A stretch of DNA of 64,000 nucleotides from Hydractinia symbiolongicarpus (lineage: Eukaryota > Cnidaria > Hydrozoa > Anthoathecata > Hydractiniidae), in the NCBI RefSeq assembly GCF_029227915.1, contig NC_079885.1, forward strand, positions 27,093,001 through 27,157,000, read 5' to 3'. A model generated the notes under the pieces. It was not told the origin of the DNA, did not search any database, and saw only the letters and a list, made by a program, of their open reading frames with translations. Below, piece by piece: positions 53,749-64,000 of this stretch (positions within the stretch are counted from its first letter, which is position 1; each line of letters begins with the position of its first letter). The translations under genes were made by a program, and so were the position numbers.

Positions 53749-54091
53749 ATGGAACAACAAGATAATATTGTCAATGAAGAGTCTAATGTCGAGTCTAATG
53801 TCACCGAGAGTTTTGAATTAGAAGAACAAAATAATGAAACTGCTGGAGATTTTAATGAGCCAGTATGTGAGAGGCGAAAGGTAAAGTCCAAAAAAGGGAG
53901 GAAAAGAAAAAGATCTCCTTCTCTATCCTCCTTCCTCCTCTTCTTCTTCAGATGAATCAGGAGATGAAAACAAAATGGTAAAACGATTTAAGATAGTTCC
54001 CAAAACAGAGAAACGCAAGTGGAAACTCCCAACTGGGATGGCAGATTATGCCAACCAGCATTTTCAGAATTATGTCTCAAGTAAAAATTAG
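53749..54091 (+). pseudogene. Acidic/basic protein with MADYANQHF motif, frameshifted
   Basis: From ATG 53749 it reads MEQQDNIVNEESNVESNVTE ... KSKKGRKRKRSPS. At about 53925 the other frame takes over with SSSSSSDESGDENKMVKRFK and RKWKLPTGMADYANQHFQNY before a stop at 54089. The Glu-rich, then Lys/Arg-rich, then LPTGMADYANQHF layout looks like real coding with one shift, or an unrecognised splice. No family is assigned. It may be the upstream part of the gene at 54412. Confidence 0.45.
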
Positions 54092-54411
54092 TTTTTAAGA
54101 CAGATTGTCTACAAAAATTACAGATTTTGACCGTCTTTTGCTATATCTCTTGTTCAAATGACGATTCTAAACAACTCTATTCCAGATCGTCATTTTCTTT
54201 TTTTTTTGTGGGATGAAGATTACCCTTTTTAACGTTCTTATATATATTTTTATTTGTAATAATAACTTATCAAACTGACATTTTTTGCGATTTTAACTTG
54301 GTCTTGATTTTACCAGTCTTGAAGATCGACTCGCGGCGCCAAAATTTAACGTCTTTTCATAATTTCAAATTTTACATAAAGACGATTTTACCAGAACATT
54401 TTTTAAAAGTT

Positions 54412-57245
54412 ATGGCATCAACAACATCATTTTTCAGTAAAAGAGCCATGACTAAAGGTTCTTCTGCCAACTCGAACAGATGATCCATCACTCAGGTAGC
54501 TAGCTAGATACATTTTATTTTTGTTTGTTTTTTGAAATGGCTTTTTTGAATCTGAAATTGTATTTTCTTATAATTTCTAGATCACCGCTTTTTCCATCAA
54601 CACCAAGTGACAGTAATAATAGAAACTCCTCTGATAATTCATTTTCATCCTCAGCATCATTGGTTTCACCAAATAATAATGGGAACGTTTTACGGTATGT
54701 TTTCGGAAAGGTATGGTATATCTCCTAGTTGGATTGCCATTGTAAAGGACTACTATTCTGGGCTGTACAGCAAATCATTCTCCAAATCTGCTCCAAGCAA
54801 TTGGCACCAGCACTTCAGGGGCATCTTCGCTGGCTGCACCCTGTTTATCGTCTTGTTTTTATCAGGCATAAATGTTATTTTGGAGTACACGCTGGCAACA
54901 TCTGTGTCATGCTACATCACCTCTAACAGAGTATCCTTACCTTTAATAAGGGCTTTCATGGACTACATAAACATCATGTGAACACAAGTACTCCTTAACA
55001 GGTGCACCACAGCTTGGGCCAATATGACATTTCGCGCTGAAAAATCCCGTAGTTTTGTGATCATCAAGGGAAGATCTATCAATAGCACCCCTTTTAGTGT
55101 AAGTAGCCCTGAAAACGACATTGATTTCTCACAGTATATCCCATCTATTCATGTCTCGCCAGTGCGATTTTTAGGCCGGATTATTGATTGTTCTATCTCA
55201 GACAGGGAGTCCATCAACGAATTGGAGGAAAAGCTGATAGAAGGGCTTGGTGTCATTAATAAGTCCTTATACACTGGAGCACAAAAACTTTGGATCTTGC
55301 AACATCTTTTGATCCGGCGAATTCAGTGGCCACTGTTAATATACGAGGTTTCGATGTCTGTTGCTGGGCACCTACAGCAAAAGGTTTCAGTGTTCATACG
55401 AAAATGGCTGAACTTACACCGTTCCATCACAAACATCTCCCTATATGCTGACTCCTCTCCTTGCCCTCTGCCCATTAAGAGCCTCACTTCTATTTTAAAA
55501 TCCGCAAAGATTAGCGGTCACCTACTTTTGCGTCACTCCAAAGATCCAATTCTGTCAACACTCAATCCATCTTTAAAGGCAGGTTCTTGGAAGGTGAGCG
55601 ATGCAGTTGACTTGCTGAGGGTGAATTAAAGTACAAGACCATAAGGGGTCCAGTACAGCGTGGACAAACCGGTCTTGGCATTTATAAAGTGGAAGTAATA
55701 CCTCCAAAGAACACTCACAAGTACAGAAAGTTAATCGCAAAAACATCGGCTGAGATTGACGAGGAAAGCTATCTATTTAAGGCTACGATGTTCTGCCATC
55801 ACCAAGTAACCTAAGGAGGTGGAAAATAAATACAGAACCATCATGTTTCCTATGTCACAAAGAAATTTGCACTTCTGCTCACATTCTTGGTGCTTGTAAA
55901 ACTGCTCTTTCCCAGGGTAGATATACCTTTAGACACGATTCTGTACTTACCCATTTGGTAGAAACTTTAAAAAAGTTCATTTTTGAATTGTCAAAAAAAA
56001 CCTTTCTGAGAGCCGGGTCAAAGGCACATACAAAATCTAAAGTGTCAGGTATACTGCACCTGACCAAAGATTGGAAGATTGTTGCTGACACACACTCGAA
56101 CTATGTGTTTCCTAGCCATATTGCCATTTCTGAGCTTAAACCGGACCTTGTGTTATATTCAAATGACATTAAGCGCGTTATTATTGTAGAACTCACTTGC
56201 CCATGTGAGGAAAACATGAATGCTTGGCACTCCACCAAAGTTGCCAAGTATTCCTGTTTAATGAATGTAATTATGGTTAATGACTGGCAAGTTGATTTCT
56301 TCGCAGTGGAAGTAGGAGCAAGAGAATATTGTGCAAGAACCACCACTGCCTGTTTAAAAAGAATGGGTTTCACCAACAAACTTGCTTATTCCACTGCAAA
56401 TGATCTCGGTAAAATCAGTATAAGGTCTTCTTTTTGTATCTGGCTGGCACGTGAATCCAATGTTTGGTCAACTGACTCCTTAATGCAATTACCCAAATCC
56501 AAGCAGGCTTTGCCCATTGTGGAGACCAAGGGTTTTCATCTCGCCGAAAGGGGCCATCTAAAAAGGTTAGCCAAAATAAAAATGACACTCAACCAAATAG
56601 TGTCTATAAAAACATCGGTTTTTTAAACAAAGGCAACACTTGTTACGCATATTGTATAATAGCAAATAAAAACCAACTATTCCTGTTTGAAATATCCATA
56701 AATGTATCTAAAAAATGTTAAACAATTTTTCTTTTGTTTAAATTTCAATAAAAAGAAGCTGTCAGAATAAAATTAAACCTTTTTAGATTTCGAGCCAAAG
56801 ACAACACTGAAGTGATAAGCAGGCTATTGCAAGGTCTGAAAGAAAGCTCTTTGGAATTTGATTGCAGAATTCAAAGAAGTAAGTTGATATAAATAAATAT
56901 TGAATCAAATTTGACCTTGAACATTAAAAACTTCATATAAGGGTCATTTATTCTAAAAACTGTCCTTGGTAGGTCATTATTCACAAAACATATGCAATAT
57001 TAAATTTCAATTTGTTTTCTTTTAAATAACTAAATCTTTGATTAGAAGCCATCAACAGATTCTTTGAAGGACAAAAGAGAAAATATGTCCTTGCACAATC
57101 ATCTGATGTGGACCAAACAAGAATATCATCACAGCCAGACATAGAGTAAGTATCAAAGTTTTATGTTAATAATAGACTAAGGAAATAAAAGCATAGCATA
57201 GTCTTTTTATACTTCAGTTATACAATGCGAGAGATAAAGTTTTAA
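54412..57245 (+). CDS. Five-exon gene of unknown function with a LINE fragment in intron 2
   Basis: Proposed exons are 54412-54479, 54581-54694, 56787-56878, 57046-57145 and 57218-57245, together 133 codons in one continuous phase. It reads MASTTSFFSKRAMTKGSS..., a Ser/Asn-rich linker, then FRAKDNTEVISRLLQGLKES, SLEFDCRIQRKAINRFFEGQ and KRKYVLAQSSDVDQTRISSQ. Donors are GTATGT, GTAAGT and GTAAGT with good acceptors. The first donor reads AT instead of GT although the phase fits, so that exon is less certain or the gene is damaged. The conserved-looking block ISRLLQGLKESS...INRFFEGQKRKYV is not a family I can name. Confidence 0.55.
54705..56648 (+). mobile_element. USP-LINE fragment D, truncated at both ends
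   Basis: This is about 97% like copy B from GGAAAGGTATGG in the RT to GGCAACACTTGTTACGC, inside the USP Cys box. Small internal deletions lie at about 54978, 55012, 55620, 55785 (about 115 bp) and 55988. It begins about 10 bp after the donor of the exon ending at 54694. Loss of the 3' end is not expected from target-primed reverse transcription, and no flanking duplication was found. Confidence 0.8.
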
Positions 57246-57292
57246 AAGAAGACAATGATTTGGACATTTGGGGCAAACTTAATGTGTGAGCA

Positions 57293-57478
57293 ATGTCTGA
57301 TGAAGATGAAGACGAAGAAGGGAATAAGATATTCCGATCTCTCCCTTGGAGAACCGAGGAGGCTTCACACTTACTAAAAAGATGTGACATGGCATTAAAA
57401 GTTATTAGAAAATATGGCGAACCATCTGACCGTGCACCAAATGTTCACGGTCTTGAATTTGTAAAACCAGATCTTTAA
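57293..57478 (+). CDS. Small acidic ORF with LPWRTEEAS motif, uncertain
   Basis: The 61-codon frame MSDEDEDEEGNKIFRSLPWR ... SHLLKRCDMALKVIRKYGEP ends at 57478. Composition (an acidic start, then an amphipathic helix) and position directly after the five-exon gene suggest an extra exon or a separate small protein. No domain was recognised. Confidence 0.4.
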   Translation: MSDEDEDEEGNKIFRSLPWRTEEASHLLKRCDMALKVIRKYGEPSDRAPNVHGLEFVKPDL

Positions 57479-57628
57479 TTGTAACGTTTTCTTTACTTTG
57501 TGCGTGCTTATTTAAACGTTACTCCTAATAAGTGTTATTGTACTTAAAACCCTAAAATTGAGTGTTCATTGTCATTGTTTTTCACAGCATCAAGTTTTGG
57601 GAAAGGTTTTTCTGAAAAATTTTTATGG

Positions 57629-57760
57629 GAGCATCAATTTTTTAGATGCTCCATATCTTAAAGTTTTTTATTATTTATATTTTATTGTAGTTTAAAAAAA
57701 TTGCTTGTTAAAAACAGTTTGTATATATAAATTTATGAGCGTCAATTTTTTAGATTCTCC
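57629..57760. repeat. Two tandem hairpin units in a 3' flank
   Basis: GGGAGCATCAATTTTTTAGATGCTCC forms a hairpin (GAGCATC/GATGCTC) at 57628-57653. About 108 bp later GAGCGTCAATTTTTTAGATTC repeats it with broken pairing. The flanking sequence ending TTGTTAAAAACAGTTTGT is duplicated too. Confidence 0.5.
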
Positions 57761-58017
57761 AAATGTTAACAAAGTTTTTGTGTATATTTTATTGTATTTA
57801 TAAAAATTTCCTTGTTAAAAACAGTTTGTGAATATAACATTTCTTAATAAATTAATATATTAAATATTCAGCAATTCATTTGTACATTTCTTGTTGCACA
57901 TTTCCTTCTTTTTTTTAAATAGCAGAGTTTGTTCGATTTGTTCAACTGCTACGCTGGTCGATATGCCAATACGTCATCAGCGACGCACAATATATTCAAA
58001 GTATTCATCATCAGTAT

Positions 58018-58310
58018 TTTTCCGTATTCCTTAAGGATGATATTTCGCCGTTTCCGTATGATATCAGTATTCTCCGTATACTGCGTTTTGTAATACGGAA
58101 ATTCGTAAATCCGTATCAATTTCCGTATAATGCTTGTATCCGTCCGTATTCCACATTCCGTATACGGATAGTATCCTATTGTTCGTATTCAAATAGTCCC
58201 AATACGGTGTGATGCGGATTAAGTATACGGAGTTTATACGGACGATTTAGTCTCCGAATTTGTCCGTATTCTGTCGTAATACGGCGAAATTCGGATGAAA
58301 AAAACCCCGT
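58018..58310. repeat. Cluster of CCGTAT/ATACGG motifs
   Basis: At least a dozen copies of CCGTAT or its complement ATACGG occur within about 290 bp in both orientations, including the palindrome CCGTATACGG near 58157. Spacing is irregular, so it is not a simple tandem repeat. No gene is supported here. Confidence 0.6.
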
Positions 58311-58757
58311 ATTTACGCATGTTTCGCGCAGTGAAGAACGACGTAGGTCGAACTTAAGCAGAATGACACTAAAGCGCGGGGCAAACGAACGCAACATTTG
58401 ATCCAACATCATCCAACATTTGTTGTTGCAACAATGTTGTGATCGTTTGCCCACTCCGACGCAACATGTTGTATGATGTTGGACGATGTTGGATGATGTT
58501 GCGAGCCCACCTAACATTTTTGAACTCAATCAAGAATGTTGCGCTACTTCATCCAACATTTTCTTTGTTTAATTTAATCCTGCTATTGTTTAAATTTTCA
58601 CACCACTTGCTTTTAAAAAGAGAAATCATACATCAAGAACATGAAAAATGATTATGAGCGCACTTTTTGTTTTTTTAAAAAAAAGACATGGCAGCAGTAA
58701 CGCCGGATTTTACAAAAAGTAAAAAAGAGAATAATAAGAGAGAATAAGTTTGGACAG

Positions 58758-59465
58758 ATGAAGAGACAAGGGATATTGATCGAATCATATGAAGAAAGAC
58801 CGTGTTTATGGAATGTGTTTATTGATGATAATAAAAACCGAGACAAGAGAGATGTTGCTATAAAAGAAATAGCAGAGCAAATCGGTGCTTCTGTTAGTGC
58901 TATTAAAGCGAATATTACTAGTCTGAGAGCGCAGTTAGGTCGAGAAATAAACAAAATTAGAAAAACAAAAAGTACAAAGTTATGACGAGTTGTATGTGTC
59001 GACTTGGAAGTTTTTCGAACAACTACAATTCATGCAAGGTGTTATGAAAAACCCTGATAGTACAGACACTAGAAGTTCAGCAGAAACATCTTCTCCTACA
59101 AACAATGAGAGTTCTGAAGATGAAACAGCTTCCTTCAAAAACCACGCACAAAGGCATCTAAGAGGGGAAGTAAAGCCTGCTTCAAAATCTGGAATGGATG
59201 ACTTGAAAAAACAGATCATTTTGCAATGTACATTGGGGAGAAGCTGAGTACTTTTGATAAGAGAAAACGTACTATAGCCGAAAAGAAAATCAGTGATATT
59301 TTGTACGATTTGGAGATGGAAAGTTGTGGATTAACAATGGATTACACGAGATTTAATACAACAAGCATGAGTTATACAGGCTCACAGCAACCTTATCCGA
59401 ATGTGGCTTCATACGCAAATGTGTCTTCAACAGGGCCTTTCAAAACTTATTTGAACAATCAGTGA
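58758..59465 (+). pseudogene. Harbinger MADF-type accessory protein, frameshifted
   Basis: The first frame reads GILIESYEERPCLWNVFIDD, NKNRDKRDVAIKEIAEQIGA, SVSAIKANITSLRAQLGREI, a MADF DNA-binding domain. A shift near 58976 gives SYDELYVSTWKFFEQLQFMQ and an acidic Ser-rich linker. A second near 59215 leads to YIGEKLSTFDKRKRTIAEKK ... ILYDLEM, resembling a BESS-type end. In PIF/Harbinger elements this partner protein carries the transposase to the nucleus and the DNA ends. Confidence 0.7.
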
Positions 59466-59549
59466 AAAAAAACTGAACTCTTTATGTATTTTTTTTATTA
59501 GTAATATTATTTTTTTCTCTTACTTTTTGTTTTACAATAATTGTTTGTC

Positions 59550-60859
59550 TATACACAATGCTCCTATTGCCATATAACAACTCCTTCATTTACAAAGTAC
59601 TCCTTGAAGTTATTGCGAACAGTCTTTGCACTCACCCGACTGTTATGTCCAGTGCTTTGAACTTGCAGGTTAAGGAAAGCAGTGTTTTCTGAGCGCCAGG
59701 TTCCTAATACTAACTACGTCGCCATTTTCCATTTCGTAATCAGCTAATACAGTCGGGCAATGTGTTCCTCGCGAAGAGCTATTTCGTAGATAGTTATGCA
59801 GCGTTAAAACAGCTAGCGTTATGTTTGAACGATTTTCGGGTGAAATTCTGAATCTATGGGCTAATATTCCGAATAGGTTATTCTGCGAGCACGGCTGTGT
59901 CTATAATTATATACACGCATTTCGGCATCGAAACCATTTTGTGGATACGGCTTCATCATATACGTTTTTAAAGCGAATGCATCGTCCCCAACAAAATTGT
60001 ATGGGCACTTCATATTGCTGTTTGGTAGAGCTTTAGCGGGTGGAAGTGGGATGTCGCCCTTCTCAAGATTTCTAGCTAAAGATGTACTACTCCAAACACC
60101 ACCAACCAGCTATAGCCATAATCGAGTGTGTATGTTTATAATTATAATAGTAAGAACCAGCGCCTGCGGGAGGCTTGATGACTATGTGCCTACACCATCA
60201 ATAGCACCCAAGGCATGTGGAAACTGCCATCTTTCTTCAAATTTTTCGCTTATTTCCATCCACTCTGCGACTGATGATGGCGTTCTCCTTGAAATATTCA
60301 CAATACGTTGAAAATTGCTTTTGATACTTGCTCAATTATGTATGAAATAACTCTTCTTGATATTCTAAACTGGAAACTCAACGATCTATATGTTTCTCCT
60401 GTAGCTAAAAATCGTAGTGTTAAAACAAGTCTTTCTGCCGGATTGATTACTTTCTGACCTCCACATAGGGGCTGACCTGGTGTAATATCTGCTTTTATCA
60501 GTCTCAGGATTTCATGAAACGAGAGAAGAAAATTTTAAACATTGCAGCAAGGAATAATGAAATACTCAACCTGTTAAGTTTTAGGGTTAAATCATAGAGG
60601 TTTTGTTCCTCCAAATTTACTGCCAAAAAGACAATTAAACTTCCTTTTCTTCACTATTCATACGTAGCATATCACGGTAGCTGTCTGTGTCTTTAACTAA
60701 TAGTTCATGAACTATATTTGTGTAAAAACCTCTGTCTTCTCTCTGTTTTATCCATTCACTTGTTTTTCCACGTCTTCTCTTACCTTTTTCCAATTCTATT
60801 TCTTCCGCAATACTAGCTAGCATCAGCGCTGCGACACAACGTCTGCGATGACTATACAT
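59550..60859 (-). pseudogene. Harbinger DDE transposase remnant
   Basis: From ATG 60859: KRRRGKTSEWIKQREDRGFY, TNIVHELLVKDTDSYRDMLR, interrupted by the short repeat at 60551-60640. It then continues IKADITPGQPLCGGQKVINP, AERLVLTLRFLATGETYRSL and RWQFPHALGAIDGV (first catalytic Asp, normally DGKH), a stop, HIVIKPPAGAGSYYYNYKHT and NFVGDDAFALKTYMMKPYPQ (second Asp), then RHSRAR. Several stops and shifts interrupt it. Confidence 0.75.
60551..60640. repeat. Short structured repeat, copy 3, inside the Harbinger transposase
   Basis: ACTCAACCTGTTAAGTTTTA, ATAGAGGTTTTGTTCCTCC and ACTGCCAAAAAG parallel the copies at 44.4 and 49.1 kb with about 65-70% identity over 80 bp. It splits the transposase between MNSEE and FHEILRLIKAD, so it was inserted or acquired after the gene was intact. 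Confidence 0.5.
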
Positions 60860-61061
60860 AATGACAACTTTTCATGTTTTGATTTCTCATTTTAATTAAA
60901 ATCTTGCATGATTTTTCTGTTGTGGGCAAACGATATCGTAACATAGTCCAACATTTGTTGGGTGATGTTGCATCAAATGTTGCCTTCGTTTGCCCCGCAC
61001 TTAAGTTTGGTTGCATTGCCTGAAGTTGCGTAACTCATCCTACTTGATCTTCTTCTTCTAT

Positions 61062-63845
61062 TTACTTTTCAGTGTTTGTTATTAGCTTCCTGTAAAAGTA
61101 ACATTGTCGGGAAGCAGGCATTTTAGCTCTCGGACACAGACCTAACCCACCTTTACCGTGTTGGTGCGAGCCCATCATTGCCCTCACTTTTACTTCTGCC
61201 TCTGCCGTCGTAACTGTGTCAGTTACACTCCACTTTCCTGCCTTTAATGTTGGTGGTGCCGCTGATACTAGGGGGTCCTTTGAATTTCTAAGCAGTAAGT
61301 GTCCGCATATTTTAGCAGTTTTAAGAATGGACGTTAGACTTTTTATTGGCAAAGGACATGGTGAGCAGGCCGAGTATAAACAAACATTAGTGGTAGTACG
61401 ATGAAGGTGCGGCCATTTCCTTATAAAAGAATATAACTTTTGCTCGAGAGTATTGACATACGACATTGAAACTTCGTAAATGTGCAAAGGCCACTGGATA
61501 CGTGGGATAAGAAGGTGTTGAAGGATCCACAGTTTCTGAGAACCTTTGTAAAAGAATTTGTCAATCGTAAAAAGCCCTGCTGATAGTTTCTCTCCAAGCT
61601 CATCGATAGCTTTTCTATCGGGAATAGAACCGTCTATAATACGACCTAAAAATCGTACTAGCATGGAAAGGATAAAGGGTATAACTGAAGAGAAATCTGT
61701 TGGATTTAAAGGCTTCTGAACTGAGAAGGGTGTAGAATTTAAGGACCTACCTTTTACGATTACTATGCTGCGTGATTTGTGAGCACGGAATTCCAGACCA
61801 GCCCACTTTAAAGCGGTAGCACACCTGGTTAATAGCTTTTGCGCACCGCAAACAGACGATGACATCAAGTTTATATCGTCCATAAAAGCTCTCATTAATG
61901 GAAGTGACACTTTGCTTGATGTGATAAACCTTGGTACAGATGCTTCTAGCGTATATTCTAGGATGATGTTTATGCCAGCTAAGAAAAGAATGATAGATAG
62001 TGTACAGCCAGCAAATATACCTCACATATGTTTATGCCAATTGCTTGGGGCATCTTCAGAAAAAGATTTGCTGTATATGCCGATATAGTAGTTTTTAATA
62101 AAAGTAATCCAATGTTGCGGGACACTGTAACGCTGAACAGCGAGAAAGATAAGTCTGTGAGGAATTGTGGGATACGCACTTGCAATATCTAGCCAGATGG
62201 TTGCCAAATCTGACTTTGCTGAGCAAGCGTCTTTTAGTGCCGACCAAACCATTGACATATGTTCCCAGCACCCAGGAAGTTTCTCTATACAACCTTTTTG
62301 GACGGACAAATTGATGAATTTGTTGTTGGCTATAATGTGAGCTTCCAACCGCCTTGATACAAGGCCAAATAGAAGCTTACCTTCGACATTTAGAAGTGTG
62401 ATAGATCGAAAGTCAGTTATGTTGGACTCCATAGGAGTTTTTGATTTAGGAATATAAATTTCACGGGCATAACGCCATTGAACAGGTACAACACAATTTT
62501 TTAAACACAATTAGAAACATTAAACAAGAGGGTATTTATTTGAAGTCATTTTTCGTATAGTTTATATGAAATAGCATTTAAACCAGGGGAAGACACATTT
62601 CGTCTGGTAGCTAAGAGAATTAAAAAAAATTTTGTATTTAAGGGAAGGAGACGGAAATGATTCCAAGAGAGATGGGGCAACAGAAAGACCATCTAAACTG
62701 CTCAAGGGAACATCATAGAACTCATCTTTAACAGTCAAGGATTTATGTTTGTCCAAGGAATACTGACTAACACGCAATTTAACGTTGCATTTAGAATTAA
62801 GTAAGGCTTTGCCACCTGAATGGGGTTATTCCTAAAAGCGGATTGAGCCTTTCTGAAACTAGTTTTCTTTTTTTAGTCTTTCTGAGCGGCGCATAACCTT
62901 AATTTTCTCCCTAGTTTCTTGAAGCAGCTGTTGGAGAGCTGTCTTTTGTACAGGATTGGAAGCAGATTCCACTTGTGCAAACAGAGAGTTTTTTAGCTTA
63001 ATTGACTTCATAGAATTTAGGGCACCGCAAACAGACGATGACATCAAGTTTATATCGTCCATAAAAGCTCTCATTAATGGAAGTGACACTTTGCTTGATG
63101 TGATAAACCTTGGTACAGATGCTTCTAGCGTATATTCTAGGATGATGTTTATGCCAGCTAACAAAAGAATGATAGATAGTGTACAGCCAGCAAATATACC
63201 TCACATATGTTTATGCCAATTGCTTGGGGCATCTTCAGAAAAAGATTTGCTGTATATGCCGATATAGTAGTTTTTAATAAAAGTAATCCAATGTTGCGGG
63301 ACACTGTAACGCTGAACAGCGAGAAAGATAAGTCTGTGAGAAATTGTGGGATACGCACTTGCAATATCTAGCCAGATGGTTGCCAAATCTAACTTTGCTG
63401 AGCAAGCGTCTTTTAGTGCAGATTCCACTTGTGCAAACAGAGAGTTTTTTAGCTTAATTGACTTCATAGAATTTAGGGTGCTCCTGTTTTTTCCAGAGAG
63501 ATTTTTACGTTGATTAGCCTGTGGGTGCCCAAAAATGTTTATGCCTTTCTCATAGATGGTATCTTCAAGAAGTTTGAGTTTAGATGACAAAGAGTCACAA
63601 TTATTAATAGAATTAGATAGTCTGTTGGAAACAGCTTTGTCCAAGACAGACCAAAGTGAATCGTTTATTTTCCCCCATTTAATTGGTGTTTTGATGAGCT
63701 GATGTTCGAAATACTTCTCATCAGTGTGACAGGAATGACGCGTGTGGGTTTTATCCGGAGACTTATTTACTGTCTGAAACTTTTCAGCACCACGTTTAGA
63801 GTTAATATCTTCAAGAACGAGAAAGCATTTTTTACATTTTCCCTA
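61062..63845 (-). pseudogene. Diverged LINE relic H: N-terminus and RT
   Basis: From about 63845 the minus strand reads VLEDINSKRGAEKF, RHSCHTDEK, IKWGKINDSLWSVLDKAVSN, then NCVVPVQWRYAREIYIPKSK, NLSVQKGCIEKLPGCWEHMS, IWLDIASAYPTIPHRLIFLA and RAFMDDINLMSSSVCGAQKL (catalytic Asp pair), ending YFYRKLITNTEK at 61062. It is the same family as the array LINE (about half the residues shared) but from another subfamily. The zinc finger, nuclease and USP domain are absent. Several stops, and the patch at 63023-63417, interrupt it. Confidence 0.78.
63023..63417 (-). repeat. 395-bp RT patch duplicated inside relic H
   Basis: This segment is a near-identical copy of 61844-62240 (RT palm with FMDD), placed in the N-terminal region of the same relic. 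It is flanked by a 61-bp direct duplication of the target (62962-63022 and 63418-63478, GCAGATTCCACTTGTGCAAA...). Confidence 0.85.
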
Positions 63846-64000
63846 TTTTTTTAATATTTAACTTATGCCTGCTCATTGTACTAAACATGGTAATGCATGT
63901 ATTAACCCTCTTCCTCAAACTTTGTCATTTTTACTGCTACCACAATTAAAGCTCATATAAAAGACCATAATTCTTTCTTTTTTCAATGAGATAATTGGGT
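63846..64000. other. End of window, no supported feature
   Basis: AT-rich sequence, probably the 5' UTR or flank of relic H. No coding signal is recognised. Confidence 0.35.

Larger units (their letters stand above)
58373..61001. mobile_element. PIF/Harbinger transposon with MADF gene and transposase
   Basis: The left end AGCGCGGGGCAAACGAACGC and the complement of the right end AGTGCGGGGCAAACGAAGGC are matching terminal repeats. Beyond them GCAACATTTGATSCAACATC extends the match. TAA flanks both sides (58370-58372 and 61002-61004), the TWA target duplication typical of PIF/Harbinger. Two convergent genes, MADF-like (plus) and transposase (minus), complete the standard layout. Both are broken, so the copy is dead. 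Confidence 0.85.

Overview
The window is transposon-packed DNA from an animal genome, AT-rich, with short GT-AG introns of about 70 nt in several genes. It carries permuted Penelope-like, DIRS, Helitron/Helentron, hAT-like, PIF/Harbinger and R2-type LINE sequences but no clear housekeeping gene. That mix fits an invertebrate, and my best guess is a cnidarian. The guess rests on family resemblance only; no rRNA or conserved single-copy gene is present to confirm it.

Layout. 1-3.3 kb: a decayed Penelope-like element of the permuted (Naiad-type) class, broken by other repeats. 3.6-3.86 kb: a perfect 74-bp inverted repeat made from a DIRS end. 3.86-9.56 kb: a TIR element with a 5-bp target duplication. 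It encodes a HIRAN-domain protein, a PHD-finger protein and a small basic/acidic protein, and a 3.1-kb hAT-like transposon sits inside its PHD coding exon. 9.56-10.6 kb: the 3' end of a DIRS retrotransposon with its tyrosine recombinase. 11.6-12.6 kb: a compact six-exon gene whose middle exons are micro-exons, preceded by four tandem CCAAT/GC-box repeats.

14.9-34.1 kb is one Helitron on the minus strand. Its protein starts with a 2A-like peptide and an OTU protease, followed by Rep and a Pif1-type helicase. It is split inside the helicase by an 11.5-kb head-to-tail array of an R2-type LINE: a 3'-UTR-only copy, a copy with an intact 1421-codon ORF, and a third copy with one stop codon. The LINE ORF ends in a ubiquitin-specific protease (USP, peptidase C19) domain with its catalytic boxes intact.

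37.0-42.3 kb is a second DIRS element (gag, RT-RNase H, start of the recombinase), interrupted by a 1.67-kb Helitron fragment with a 42-bp flanking duplication. 44-57 kb holds a Helentron fragment, THAP and YqaJ relics, at least three diverged minus-strand USP-LINE copies, a multi-exon gene, and a LINE fragment in one of its introns. 58.4-61.0 kb is a Harbinger element (MADF gene plus transposase, TAA target duplication). 61.06-63.85 kb is another diverged LINE relic with its own 395-bp internal patch flanked by a 61-bp duplication.

The most notable items are the USP-bearing R2-type LINE family with its array architecture and shared 3'-UTR motif, the HIRAN/PHD TIR element that lacks a recognisable transposase, the 2A-OTU Helitron, and the micro-exon gene with its repeat promoter.
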